This document shows, piece by piece, positions 8,792 through 17,600 of a stretch of 39,096 nucleotides of DNA; the first letter of the stretch is position 1; every line of letters begins with the position of its first letter. This DNA comes from Acinetobacter bereziniae LMG 1003 = CIP 70.12 (lineage in GTDB: Bacteria > Pseudomonadota > Gammaproteobacteria > Pseudomonadales > Moraxellaceae). A program made the position numbers and the translations under genes. The DNA lies in assembly GCF_000368925.1 (NCBI RefSeq), contig NZ_KB849756.1, forward strand, positions 230,549-269,644, given 5' to 3'. The notes below the pieces were generated by a model. That model was not told the DNA's origin, did no database searches, and worked only from the letters and a program-made list of their open reading frames with translations.

Positions 8792-9496
8792 ATGATGAAA
8801 AAAATTGTGATTTTCTCAGGCGCAGGAATGAGTGCGGAAAGTGGTATTGATACTTTTCGTGATCGTGGTGGATTATGGGAAAACTACAATATCCAAGAAG
8901 TCGCTACCCCTGAAGCATGGCAACGTAATCCTGAATTGGTTCAGCGTTTCTATAATGAACGTCGTAAAAACATACTTGAAGCCAAGCCCAATCTCGCCCA
9001 CAGGATCATTGCTGAGCTTGAACAATACTTTGAGGTACATGTCATTACTCAAAATATAGATGACCTTCATGAACGTGCAGGAAGTCAACAGGTGATCCAT
9101 CTGCATGGCAACATTCGACTCGCCAAAAGCTCAAAACCACATGCGGAATACAGCAATGAATTTTACCCCATTCAAGGTTGGAAGTTGGATTTAGAAAAAG
9201 ATCAATGCCCTGAAGGCTATCCACTCCGCCCACACGTCGTTTGGTTTGGTGAAGCTGTGCCTGCTTATGAACAGGCAATCCAAACTGTTCAAGATACAGA
9301 TATCTTTATTGTAATTGGTTCAGCCTTGGCTGTTTATCCTGTCGCAGGTTTGATTTATGAAATTCCACAATATTGTGAAGCATATTATATTGACCCTCAA
9401 GCCAGCCATTCGCGTGTACCAGTACAATATGAATGTCTAAAAATGAACGCAACGGATGGTATGCAGCAACTTTTTGAAAAATTTACAAAGCATTAA
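8792..9496 (+). CDS. NAD-dependent protein deacylase, sirtuin (SIR2 family, zinc-less subtype)
   Basis: 234 residues, the compact CobB-like size. NAD-binding motifs GAGMSAESGI (10-19) and TQNIDDLH (86-93) and the catalytic His in HLHG (H105) are present. Y54 and R57 in FYNERR form the YxxR pair that in SIRT5/CobB favours succinyl- and malonyl-lysine. The segment that normally carries the CxxC...CxxC zinc ribbon (about 110-140) has a single cysteine, so structural zinc is probably absent; Bacteroidetes-type sirtuins show a similar loss. RPHVVWFGE and the IGSALAVYPVAG Rossmann motif follow. It is divergent from the PcfJ operon and ends at a hairpin shared with the convergent lipoprotein gene. 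It resembles metabolic deacylases, not SIR2 domains of defence systems. Confidence 0.88.
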   Translation: MMKKIVIFSGAGMSAESGIDTFRDRGGLWENYNIQEVATPEAWQRNPELVQRFYNERRKNILEAKPNLAHRIIAELEQYFEVHVITQNIDDLHERAGSQQVIHLHGNIRLAKSSKPHAEYSNEFYPIQGWKLDLEKDQCPEGYPLRPHVVWFGEAVPAYEQAIQTVQDTDIFIVIGSALAVYPVAGLIYEIPQYCEAYYIDPQASHSRVPVQYECLKMNATDGMQQLFEKFTKH

Positions 9497-9498
9497 AA

Positions 9499-9522
9499 AA
9501 ACCAGTGTAATTACACTGGTTT
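9499..9522. terminator. Bidirectional terminator between sirtuin and DUF4349 genes
   Basis: Perfect 12-base arms (AAACCAGTGTAA / TTACACTGGTTT) two bases after the sirtuin stop and before the convergent lipoprotein stop. A and T runs on both sides allow termination in both directions. Confidence 0.8.
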
Positions 9523-9550
9523 TAAAGACTTCATCATACACTTTGATGAA

Positions 9551-10549
9551 TCATTTATTTTCATCATTTGGGTGAGCTTGCTCTTTCTTCTCATCCTTAA
9601 TTGGCTTAGTTGCTAATGAATCATTGAATAACTTATTCAATAAAGGCTTCGTCACTCGATAAATAATACATCCAACCATGATCAGTAAATAAAGTGGCCA
9701 AATGGTCACTAAAATAACCAACAAGTCCAAAATAAATTGCCAACCGTATTGAACACCTTCCCAAGCGCGTTTCCAAAAACCATCACCATTTAAACGTGCT
9801 ACTGCATCTACATCGACATCTAAACTTTCACGAACCATTGCTGGTTGTTTAATGGTGATACTAATGGTGCTGAAACGAACACGGTCTTGCACTTCAAGTT
9901 GTGTTAAACGAGAGATTTCATTCAGTTGAGACTGTTTAGTATCACCTGGTACAGTCTGAGTTTGTGCCATTTTTTCTTCCAATAGCTTTAACTCAAAACG
10001 TTTTGCGGAATACTGTTGCTGGTTCAAAAAGTACATTAAAGGCAACAATTGATTTACATACACAGCAGCTTTGTCACTAGGCACACGTACAATAATTTCT
10101 GCATGCGGATCAACTTTTTCAAAAACTCGGATTTTACCATCACCAATTTTTTGCGTTTGTTTATCTAACACATCAAAGCTGATATTTTTCTGCTCAATAA
10201 AACCACCTGCCTGAAAAGTAAGCTTATCGATTTCTAAAGCAGTTTTTACCACATCCTTAGCCGTAAAATTAACTTGTGCTTCTCGCACCATACGACGTGC
10301 TTTTTCTGCTTGACTGACATCGGTACTTAAAATGGTTTCAGGCTTTTGTTCAGTTACAGGTGTGGTATCAACAGTATTTTCAGCAGCTTGTTCATTACTT
10401 TTTTCAGAAGCATCAGCGGCTTGTACAGCATCTTGCGCAACCACTTGTGAATCTTGTGCAGATGCACTTTCAGCAGCTTCTTCTGCTTTTTTTGCACATC
10501 CAGAAATTAGAACAAGACTAAGCGCGAGGATTAAATGTTTATTATTCAT
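9551..10549 (-). CDS. DUF4349 lipoprotein
   Basis: 332 residues. The N-terminal signal ends in a lipobox (LISGC, acylated C18), so the protein is probably anchored in an envelope membrane. Residues about 20-85 are an Ala/Glu/Gln-rich disordered linker. The DUF4349 core (about 95-250) includes KIRVFEKVDPHAEIIVRVPS, a coiled-coil-like stretch (FELKLLEEKMAQ) and VRFSTISITI. A hydrophobic C-terminal segment at about 268-298 (ILDLLVILVTIWPLYLLIMV) forms one or two membrane helices, followed by a charged, Lys-rich tail. Function is unknown. It stands alone, convergent with the sirtuin gene. Confidence 0.8.
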   Translation of the reverse strand: MNNKHLILALSLVLISGCAKKAEEAAESASAQDSQVVAQDAVQAADASEKSNEQAAENTVDTTPVTEQKPETILSTDVSQAEKARRMVREAQVNFTAKDVVKTALEIDKLTFQAGGFIEQKNISFDVLDKQTQKIGDGKIRVFEKVDPHAEIIVRVPSDKAAVYVNQLLPLMYFLNQQQYSAKRFELKLLEEKMAQTQTVPGDTKQSQLNEISRLTQLEVQDRVRFSTISITIKQPAMVRESLDVDVDAVARLNGDGFWKRAWEGVQYGWQFILDLLVILVTIWPLYLLIMVGCIIYRVTKPLLNKLFNDSLATKPIKDEKKEQAHPNDENK

Positions 10550-10620
10550 AAATTATTGACTTTAGTTAATGATTTTTAAGTTTTTGAGATTATAAAGACA
10601 TTTTCCGATTTTTACCATGC

Positions 10621-10649
10621 ATAAAAATACAGCATCGAAATGCTGTATT
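10621..10649 (-). terminator. Intrinsic terminator after aspA
   Basis: On the minus strand, arms AATACAGCAT / ATGCTGTATT with a TTCG tetraloop are followed by TTTTAT. It lies about 35 bases after the aspA stop. Confidence 0.75.
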
Positions 10650-10683
10650 AAGAACTGATCTATTTTATTTATTTGATGCTTGT

Positions 10684-12141
10684 TTAACCTGTATGCCCTA
10701 TTTCATCATAAGACTGCACTGCAATTTCAGAAATCATATTTTCAAATGAGAAAATTTCATCTAACTGTTGTTGTGTTAATAAGCCTTGTTCTAATACGAC
10801 CTCTTGAATGGTTTTATTTTCAGCTATGCACTGTTTCCCGATTTCATCACATTTTGCATGCCCTAAAATAGGATCAAGTAGAGTAATGATGCCCACACTG
10901 CGCATTACAGCGTCATAGCAGGTTTTTTCATTGGCAATAATGCCCTGAATACATTTCTCATCCAAGGTTTGAATCCCATGAATCAATAACTCAATGGATT
11001 CATTCATCGAGAGCGCAATCACAGGCTCCATTACATTCAACTGTAATTGCCCTGCTTCAGCAGCAAAAGTAATCGTCAAATCATTGCCAATTACTTTAAA
11101 AGCAATTTGATTGACCACTTCAGGAATAACAGGATTAACTTTTGCAGGCATAATTGATGAACCTGCTTGCAATTCGGGTAAGCGTATTTCCCATAATCCT
11201 GTACGTGGTCCGGAACTCAGCAAGCGTAGATCATTACAAATTTTAGAAAGTTTGACAGCCAAACGCTTCAATGCACTGGAAAGAATGATAAAAACACCAC
11301 AATCACTGGTCGCTTCGACATAATCTTCAGCGCCAATCAACTTTAGACCTGTTAATGCGGTTAAATTATGATTTACTTGTGCTGCATAACCATGCGGTGT
11401 ATTTACACCTGTCCCTATCGCAGTCGCACCTAAATTAATTTCCAATAAAAGTTCTCGTGTTTTTTTAATTAAACGTACATCTTCTTTTAATAGGGTGGCA
11501 AAGGCATGAAATTCTTGACCCAATGTCATCGGCACGGCATCTTGTAATTGAGTTCGCCCCATTTTCAGTACAAATTGAAATTCTGATGCTTTTAAAATGA
11601 GCGAACTGATCAAATTGTTCATTTTTTCAAATAACAGATCGAATGAATAATATGTCGCTAGACGTAACGCTGTCGGATAAACATCGTTGGTGGATTGTGA
11701 TTTGTTGACATGATCATTGGGATGAATAATATCATATCGACCTTTTGCATAACCAAGTGACTCTAAAGCAATATTTGCAATCACTTCATTGGTATTCATG
11801 TTGATCGATGTACCCGCACCGCCTTGGTAAACATCCGATGGAAATGAATCTTTCCAGTCTTGAGGATTTTCAATTAACTTATCACAAGCTTGTTGAATGG
11901 CTAAACTCATCTCTTCCGATATTTTATTAAATTGAAAGTTAGTTTGTGCCGAAGCTTTTTTAACTTGGGCTAATGCGCGGATAAAAAAGCTTTGTTCACC
12001 GACAGTATGTTTAGAAATATTAAAATTTTCTAAAGCTCTAACGGTATGGATGCCGTAGTAACTATTTATAGGTACTTCTTTACTTCCCAATAAATCTTTT
12101 TCTATTCTTGTAATTTCTGCAGCAAGTTGGACTGTTTCCAT
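10684..12141 (-). CDS. aspA: Aspartate ammonia-lyase (aspartase)
   Basis: 485 residues, close to the 478 of E. coli AspA. It belongs to the fumarase/aspartase superfamily: the signature GSSIMPAKVNPV with the catalytic-loop serine, QSTNDVYPTALRLA and GRTQLQDAVPMTLGQEF are present. AspA rather than fumarase C is favoured by YYGIHTVRALENFNIS, INLGATAIGTGVNTPHGYA and the C-terminal LLDPILGHAKCDEIG. It converts L-aspartate to fumarate and ammonia in the cytoplasm, as a homotetramer in the family. It diverges from putP with a 379-bp regulatory gap, so amino-acid catabolism genes are adjacent. The final Cys/Gly-rich tail is normal for the family. Confidence 0.92.
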   Translation of the reverse strand: METVQLAAEITRIEKDLLGSKEVPINSYYGIHTVRALENFNISKHTVGEQSFFIRALAQVKKASAQTNFQFNKISEEMSLAIQQACDKLIENPQDWKDSFPSDVYQGGAGTSINMNTNEVIANIALESLGYAKGRYDIIHPNDHVNKSQSTNDVYPTALRLATYYSFDLLFEKMNNLISSLILKASEFQFVLKMGRTQLQDAVPMTLGQEFHAFATLLKEDVRLIKKTRELLLEINLGATAIGTGVNTPHGYAAQVNHNLTALTGLKLIGAEDYVEATSDCGVFIILSSALKRLAVKLSKICNDLRLLSSGPRTGLWEIRLPELQAGSSIMPAKVNPVIPEVVNQIAFKVIGNDLTITFAAEAGQLQLNVMEPVIALSMNESIELLIHGIQTLDEKCIQGIIANEKTCYDAVMRSVGIITLLDPILGHAKCDEIGKQCIAENKTIQEVVLEQGLLTQQQLDEIFSFENMISEIAVQSYDEIGHTG

Positions 12142-12520
12142 GGGATATTCTCGTTATTTATGCACTATAGCCTTGCATTTCCTATCATATTCTCTCTATA
12201 AAAATTTTGTATTAGCAAAATATGTCATTTCTATCCGCAATTTTTCGATATGATATAGGTATTGTTGCTCATGTAACTTTATGTAACCACATTCACTTAT
12301 ACTTCTTCAATGTGAAAATGCACAGCATTTTATTTAAATTTGCTTTATAAATGCTGATTTTCGCTTTTGTATCCAAATGTACAATTGGATACAAAAAGCT
12401 TGCATAATCACCTTATAAAAATTACAGCGATATTTTTTATTTATGTGAAAGAATCCGCTCGTGAAACTCATGTGAAAAAAATAAAACTTGGAGATTTGCT
12501 CCACAAGGAATGAATTAGAT
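12142..12520. other. aspA-putP divergent regulatory gap
   Basis: No gene is seen; an open frame on the minus strand overlaps the putP start and has no ribosome site. The gap carries a large dyad at 12365-12396 (separate entry), about 125 bases before the putP start, and must contain promoters for both directions. The rest is A+T-rich without further strong repeats. Confidence 0.5.
12365..12396. promoter_or_regulatory. 32-bp near-perfect dyad upstream of putP (candidate operator)
   Basis: Arms TTTTGTATCCAA and TTGGATACAAAA are exact reverse complements. The centre between them contains the palindrome TGTACA flanked by A on each side, so only one position pair breaks symmetry. Each arm contains a TTGnnnnCAA core (TTGTATCCAA / TTGGATACAA), the general form of GntR/FadR-type operators. 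It is not followed by a T run, so an operator is likelier than a terminator. The binding protein is unknown. Confidence 0.55.
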
Positions 12521-14026
12521 ATGGACTCAATCAACCCCACAGTTGTGACCTTTATTTTCTATATTATTGCAATGGTCTGTATCGGCTTATATGCCTATAG
12601 AAAGACCACTGATTTCTCAGACTATATCTTGGGTGGTCGAAGTTTAGGTAGTTTTGTCACCGCGCTTTCGGCAGGTGCATCTGATATGAGTGGTTGGTTG
12701 CTCATGGGGCTGCCAGGTGCAATCTATCTCACGGGTTTATCTGAGTCATGGATTGCGATCGGCTTAATCATCGGTGCATGGTTAAACTGGTATTTGGTCG
12801 CAGGTCGTTTACGTGTTCACACTGAAGTACAGAACAATGCCCTGACATTGCCAGATTATTTCACCAGTCGTTTCGGCGATAAGAAAAAAGTCTTACGCAT
12901 TATTTCTGCATTGGTCATTTTGATTTTCTTTGGTATTTATTGCGCTTCAGGTATGGTCGCAGGTGCACGTTTATTCGAAAGTATTTTTGCAATGAACTAT
13001 ACCACCGCACTTTGGGTCAGCGCGATTGCAACCATCAGTTATGTCTGCATCGGTGGATTCCTGGCTATCTCTTGGACAGATACTTTTCAAGCTGGTCTAA
13101 TGATTTTCGCATTGTTGCTAGCGCCAATCATGACTTTCTTGGCTGTAGGTGATTTACAACATGTGACGCAATTAATTGAAACCGCTCGTCCACATGCTGC
13201 AAATATGTTCCAAGGGGTAAGTTTTATTGCCATTATTTCATCAATGGCTTGGGGCTTAGGCTATTTTGGTCAACCGCATATTCTGGTCCGCTTCATGGCT
13301 GCTGATTCAGTCAAATCAATCCCAAATGCACGCCGTATCGGTATGGCATGGATGATTCTTTGTTTAGCTGGTGCCGTGGCAGTAGGTTATGTCGGTATTG
13401 CTTATTTTCAAGCACATCCAGATATACCTTCAGCAGCAATTGTGGCAAAAAATCCTGAAACGGTATTTATGGAACTCACCAAAATATTATTCAACCCGTG
13501 GGTTGCAGGTGTTGTTTTGGCGGCAATTCTTGCTGCTGTGATGAGTACCCTAAGCTGCCAACTTTTGGTCTGTTCAAGTACATTAACCGAAGATTTATAT
13601 AAGTCTTTTATTCGTAAAAAAGCGTCACAAACTGAATTGGTTTGGGTCGGTCGTTTGATGGTGCTTGCGATTTCTGTGCTTGCCATTATTTTAGCCTTTA
13701 ACCCAGAAAGTAAAGTACTTGGTTTAGTTGCTTATGCGTGGGCAGGTTTTGGCGCGGCATTTGGACCATTGATTTTACTTTCAGTGTTCTGGAAACGCAT
13801 GACTTTAAATGGTGCTTTGGTCGGAATTATTGTCGGTGCTGTGACTGTAATTGTTTGGAAAAACACCATGGCAGCGACTGGGCTTTATGAAATCATTCCT
13901 GGTTTTATCTTCTCTCTGATCAGTATCATTGTGGTAAGTTTATTGGGTAAAGTGCCTGAAAAAGAAGTCACTGATCGTTTTGATGATGCTGAACAAATAT
14001 ATGACCGTGAAATGAAAAATTTATAA
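12521..14026 (+). CDS. putP: Sodium/proline symporter
   Basis: 501 residues, against 502 in E. coli PutP. It is a sodium:solute symporter (SSS) family protein with about 13 helices: YILGGRSLGSFVTALSAGASDMSGWLLMGLPG near the start (helix 2, with the Na+/proline-binding segment), GARLFES, and ILAAVMSTLSCQLLVCSS in helix 9 are typical. It imports proline with Na+. The ATG at 12521 follows AAGGAA by 10 bases and gives the family-like start MDSINPTVVTF; a longer in-frame extension upstream lacks this support. It lies next to the Lrp-type regulator and putA, forming a proline-catabolism locus. A strong hairpin follows it. Confidence 0.93.
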   Translation: MDSINPTVVTFIFYIIAMVCIGLYAYRKTTDFSDYILGGRSLGSFVTALSAGASDMSGWLLMGLPGAIYLTGLSESWIAIGLIIGAWLNWYLVAGRLRVHTEVQNNALTLPDYFTSRFGDKKKVLRIISALVILIFFGIYCASGMVAGARLFESIFAMNYTTALWVSAIATISYVCIGGFLAISWTDTFQAGLMIFALLLAPIMTFLAVGDLQHVTQLIETARPHAANMFQGVSFIAIISSMAWGLGYFGQPHILVRFMAADSVKSIPNARRIGMAWMILCLAGAVAVGYVGIAYFQAHPDIPSAAIVAKNPETVFMELTKILFNPWVAGVVLAAILAAVMSTLSCQLLVCSSTLTEDLYKSFIRKKASQTELVWVGRLMVLAISVLAIILAFNPESKVLGLVAYAWAGFGAAFGPLILLSVFWKRMTLNGALVGIIVGAVTVIVWKNTMAATGLYEIIPGFIFSLISIIVVSLLGKVPEKEVTDRFDDAEQIYDREMKNL

Positions 14027-14043
14027 GCGTAGATCATGAAACG

Positions 14044-14067
14044 ATAAAGGGGCTGATGCCCCTTTAT
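14044..14067. terminator. Bidirectional terminator between putP and the Lrp-type gene
   Basis: Ten-base arms ATAAAGGGGC / GCCCCTTTAT with a TGAT loop lie 18 bases after the putP stop and touch the stop codon of the convergent regulator gene. Flanking A/T-rich runs suit both directions. Confidence 0.8.
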
Positions 14068-14570
14068 TATTTTTTCGCTTTTACTTTGGATTTAAAATTA
14101 AGATGTAATTGTGAACTGTCTTTAATTACTTCCATGACTGGGTAGCTTCGTGTTTCCTTGACACCAGGCAACTGCCACAATACTTGTCCCGAAATATGCC
14201 GAAAAGCTTCCATGTTGGCACAGCGAATTTTCACCAAAAAATCAAAGCCTCCACTAATCATATGACAAGCCATAATTTCAGGATATTGAACCACAGCCTC
14301 TGAAAAGGCATCCAAGACATTCGGGGTCGTTTTGTCTAATAAAATCTCAACAAATACCACAAAATTTGCTCCCAGCATCTTGGGGTTAAGCTTTGCCTCA
14401 TAACCAAGAATATACCCTTCTGCTGTGAGTTTCTGTACACGGGCTAAGGCTGCTGTAGGAGACAAATTAACTTCTTCAGCGAGTTTAATATTGGAAATTT
14501 TTCCATCTTTTTGCAAAATTTCTAAAATCCGAATATCTATACGATCCAGCGTTAAATATGCACTTTCCAT
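14067..14570 (-). CDS. Lrp/AsnC-family regulator, probable activator of proline catabolism
   Basis: 167 residues, normal for Lrp. The N-terminal helix-turn-helix (LDRIDIRILEILQKDG to LSPTAALARVQKLTAEGYI, about residues 8-54) is followed by the RAM ligand-binding domain (about 70-155, with HMISGGFDFLVKIR). It sits between putP and putA and is divergent from putA. That is the place of the PutR-type Lrp regulators that sense proline in other proteobacteria. Because PutA here lacks the autoregulatory DNA-binding domain, a dedicated regulator would be needed. A role in proline response is inferred from context. The Lys-rich tail is not diagnostic. Confidence 0.85.
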   Translation of the reverse strand: MESAYLTLDRIDIRILEILQKDGKISNIKLAEEVNLSPTAALARVQKLTAEGYILGYEAKLNPKMLGANFVVFVEILLDKTTPNVLDAFSEAVVQYPEIMACHMISGGFDFLVKIRCANMEAFRHISGQVLWQLPGVKETRSYPVMEVIKDSSQLHLNFKSKVKAKK

Positions 14571-14576
14571 AGAATA

Positions 14577-14625
14577 ATTCTCTAAATATTCTTAAAATTA
14601 TAGTGAGTTATTCACCAAATATTCT
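14577..14625. promoter_or_regulatory. 11-bp phased ATTC(T/A) repeats between Lrp-type gene and putA
   Basis: ATTCT occurs at 14577, 14588 and 14621, and ATTCA at 14610. All offsets are multiples of 11 bases (0, 11, 33, 44), so the words lie on one face of the helix. The first is part of the palindrome AGAATAATTCT (14571-14581). Lrp proteins bind phased, weakly conserved sites, and the array lies in the divergent gap of an Lrp gene and its likely target. Likely operator, inferred. Confidence 0.5.
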
Positions 14626-14690
14626 GCAATCATAAATTATATAAACCACACAGCTCAACAAAAATATTTGCGAGTCACAGGACGTTGACA

Positions 14691-17600
14691 ATGAATATGA
14701 ATTCACCCCAAATTTTAGACCCTAAACTCGCACCAAGTTTAGATTACATCACTGAATTCAAAGAAAAAACAGACTTTGAAGATGCAATCAATTCAGCATG
14801 GCGACGTGCTGAACCAGAGTGTGTTGAAAATCTAATTGAACACAGTCAACTGTCTGAAGAGATGAGTCAAAAGATCTATGACACCGCATTTAATTTGGCG
14901 CATAGTCTAAGAGATCGTAAAAGCTCATCAGGTAAAGCTGGTATTGTACAAGGCTTACTTCAAGAGTTTTCTTTATCGTCTCAAGAAGGAATCGCCTTGA
15001 TGTGTCTGGCTGAGGCATTGCTGCGTATTCCTGATAGTGCCACTCGAGATTTATTAATTCGCGATAAAATTAATCAAGGCAACTGGAAAGATCACTTAGG
15101 ACAAAGTAATCTGATGTTTGTCAATGCCGCAGCTTGGGGATTAATGCTGACAGGCAAATTAATGGAAACACCAAAACAGTCTAGCCTTTCAGGCGTACTT
15201 ACCTCTCTTCTGGCACGTACAGGTAAAGGTATTATCCGTAAGGCTGTTGATGTTGCGATGCGTATGATGGGTGAACAGTTTGTAACTGGAGAAACCATTG
15301 AAGAAGCATTGGATAATGCCAAAGTACTTGAAGATAAAGGCTTTCGTTATTCTTACGATATGTTGGGTGAAGCTGCACTCACTGAACATGACGCGGATCG
15401 CTATTTTGATGATTATACTCAAGCAATTCATGCGATTGGTAAAGCGTCGGAAGGCAAGGATGTCTATACAGGTCCTGGTATTTCCATCAAACTTTCTGCA
15501 CTACATCCACGTTATCAACGCTCGCAAACAGAACGTGTTCATCACGAACTTTATCCACGTATTTTAAATTTAGCGCTTTTGGCAAAAAATTATGATATTG
15601 GTCTAAATATTGATGCAGAAGAAGCAGATCGTTTAGAACTTTCTCTGGAATTGCTCGAACGTTTATGTTTTGAGCCACAACTTGCTGATTGGAAAGGTAT
15701 CGGCTTTGTAATACAAGCCTATCAGAAACGCTGTTTCTATGTGGTTGATTATATAATAGACCTCGCTCAACGTAGTCATAAACGCTTAATGATCCGTTTG
15801 GTTAAAGGTGCTTATTGGGACAGTGAGATCAAAAAAGCACAAATTGATGGTTTTTCTGACTATCCAGTCTTTACCCGTAAAGTTCATACCGATTTATCTT
15901 ATATTGCTTGTGCAAAAAAATTACTTGCAGCACCAGAGCAAATTTACCCTCAATTTGCCACGCACAATGCGCAAACGCTTGCCACGATTTATCAACTGGC
16001 AGATCCACAAAAATATTATTTGGGTCAATATGAATTCCAATGCTTACATGGCATGGGTGAACCTTTATACGAACAAGTGGTGGGAGATATTTCGGCGAAG
16101 AAATTAGGTATTCCTTGCCGTATTTACGCACCTGTCGGCAATCATGAAACCTTGTTGGCTTATCTTGTACGTCGTCTTTTGGAAAATGGCGCCAATACTT
16201 CTTTTGTTAATCGTATTGCAGACAAAAATATTCCCATTGAAGATTTGATTGAGAATCCAGCTCAGGAAATTATTGAAACTGCGCAAAAAGAGCATCAAAT
16301 TGGTTTAAAACATCCTGCAATTCCACTACCGCATCAGTTATATCAGGGAATTCGTCAAAACTCACAAGGTTTTGATCTTGCCGATGACAGCCAATTAAAA
16401 GCTCTAAATCAAACCGTTCAACATTTTTTAAAGTATCAATGGAACAGTTATAGTTTAATTGATCAGTCTAATGTATCGGATTTTGATGCAGCAAATTCAC
16501 AAAAAATTCTCAACCCATCAGATCATACCGATATTGTCGGTCATGTCATTGAAGCGGAATCTGCACAGGTAGATTTAGCATTGGACAATGCACATCGTGC
16601 ATTTGAAGCATGGAAAAATACCTCTAAGGATTTTCGTGCCAACTTACTACTGAAAGCGGCTGACCTAATGGAAGCACGTCTGCAAGAGCTTATGGTATTA
16701 CTCTGCCGCGAAAGTGGCAAAACCTACAGTAATGCCATTGCTGAAGTACGTGAAGCTGTTGATTTCCTGCGTTACTATGCCGCACAGATGCAAAGTATAG
16801 ATCAACATCTTACACCGCTTGGGACAATTTTATGTATCAGTCCATGGAACTTCCCTCTTGCTATTTTTACTGGGCAAATCTCGGCAGCCTTAGTTGCAGG
16901 CAATACGGTGATTGCCAAACCTGCAGAACAAACCCCTTTGATCGCAGCACAAGCAATTCAAATCCTTTGGGAAGCAGGTATTCCACGATCTGTCGTGCAG
17001 CTACTTCCTGGACGCGGAGAAACAGTCGGTGCAAAACTCAGTCAAGATGAACGTATTCAAGGTATTATGTTCACGGGTTCCACCGAAGTTGCTAAAATTT
17101 TGCAAAAAACAGTTGCACAACGTTTGAGTCCAACAGGTCAACCCATTCCACTGATTGCTGAAACAGGTGGTCAAAATGCCATGATCGTGGATTCATCAGC
17201 ATTGACTGAACAAGTCGTGATCGATGCAGTTAACTCAGCTTTTGATAGTGCGGGTCAACGTTGTTCGGCACTGCGAGTATTGTGTGTACAAGAAGACAAT
17301 GCAGCAACTTTAATCAAAATGTTGAAAGGCGCCATGCAGCAATTAAATATCGGTCAACCGATTTTACTCAAGACTGATATTGGACCTGTAATTGACCTTG
17401 AAGCACAGCAAAATATTGCCAACCATATTGAAATGATGCGTAACAAAGGTCATAAAATACATCAATTGGCTTATGACACACCAAGTTCAGACTTAAATTT
17501 AGGGACTTTTATTGTTCCGACTCTGATTGAGCTACCAAATCTTGATGATTTAAAACGTGAAGTCTTTGGTCCAGTATTGCATGTGATTACCTACAAATAC

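Noticed and set aside
8792..9496. SIR2 gene next to an uncharacterised operon as a possible antiphage system
   Set aside because: The sirtuin is a compact metabolic-type deacylase, divergently transcribed, with its own terminator, and lacks the fusions or neighbours of known SIR2 defence systems. I keep it separate from the PcfJ operon.
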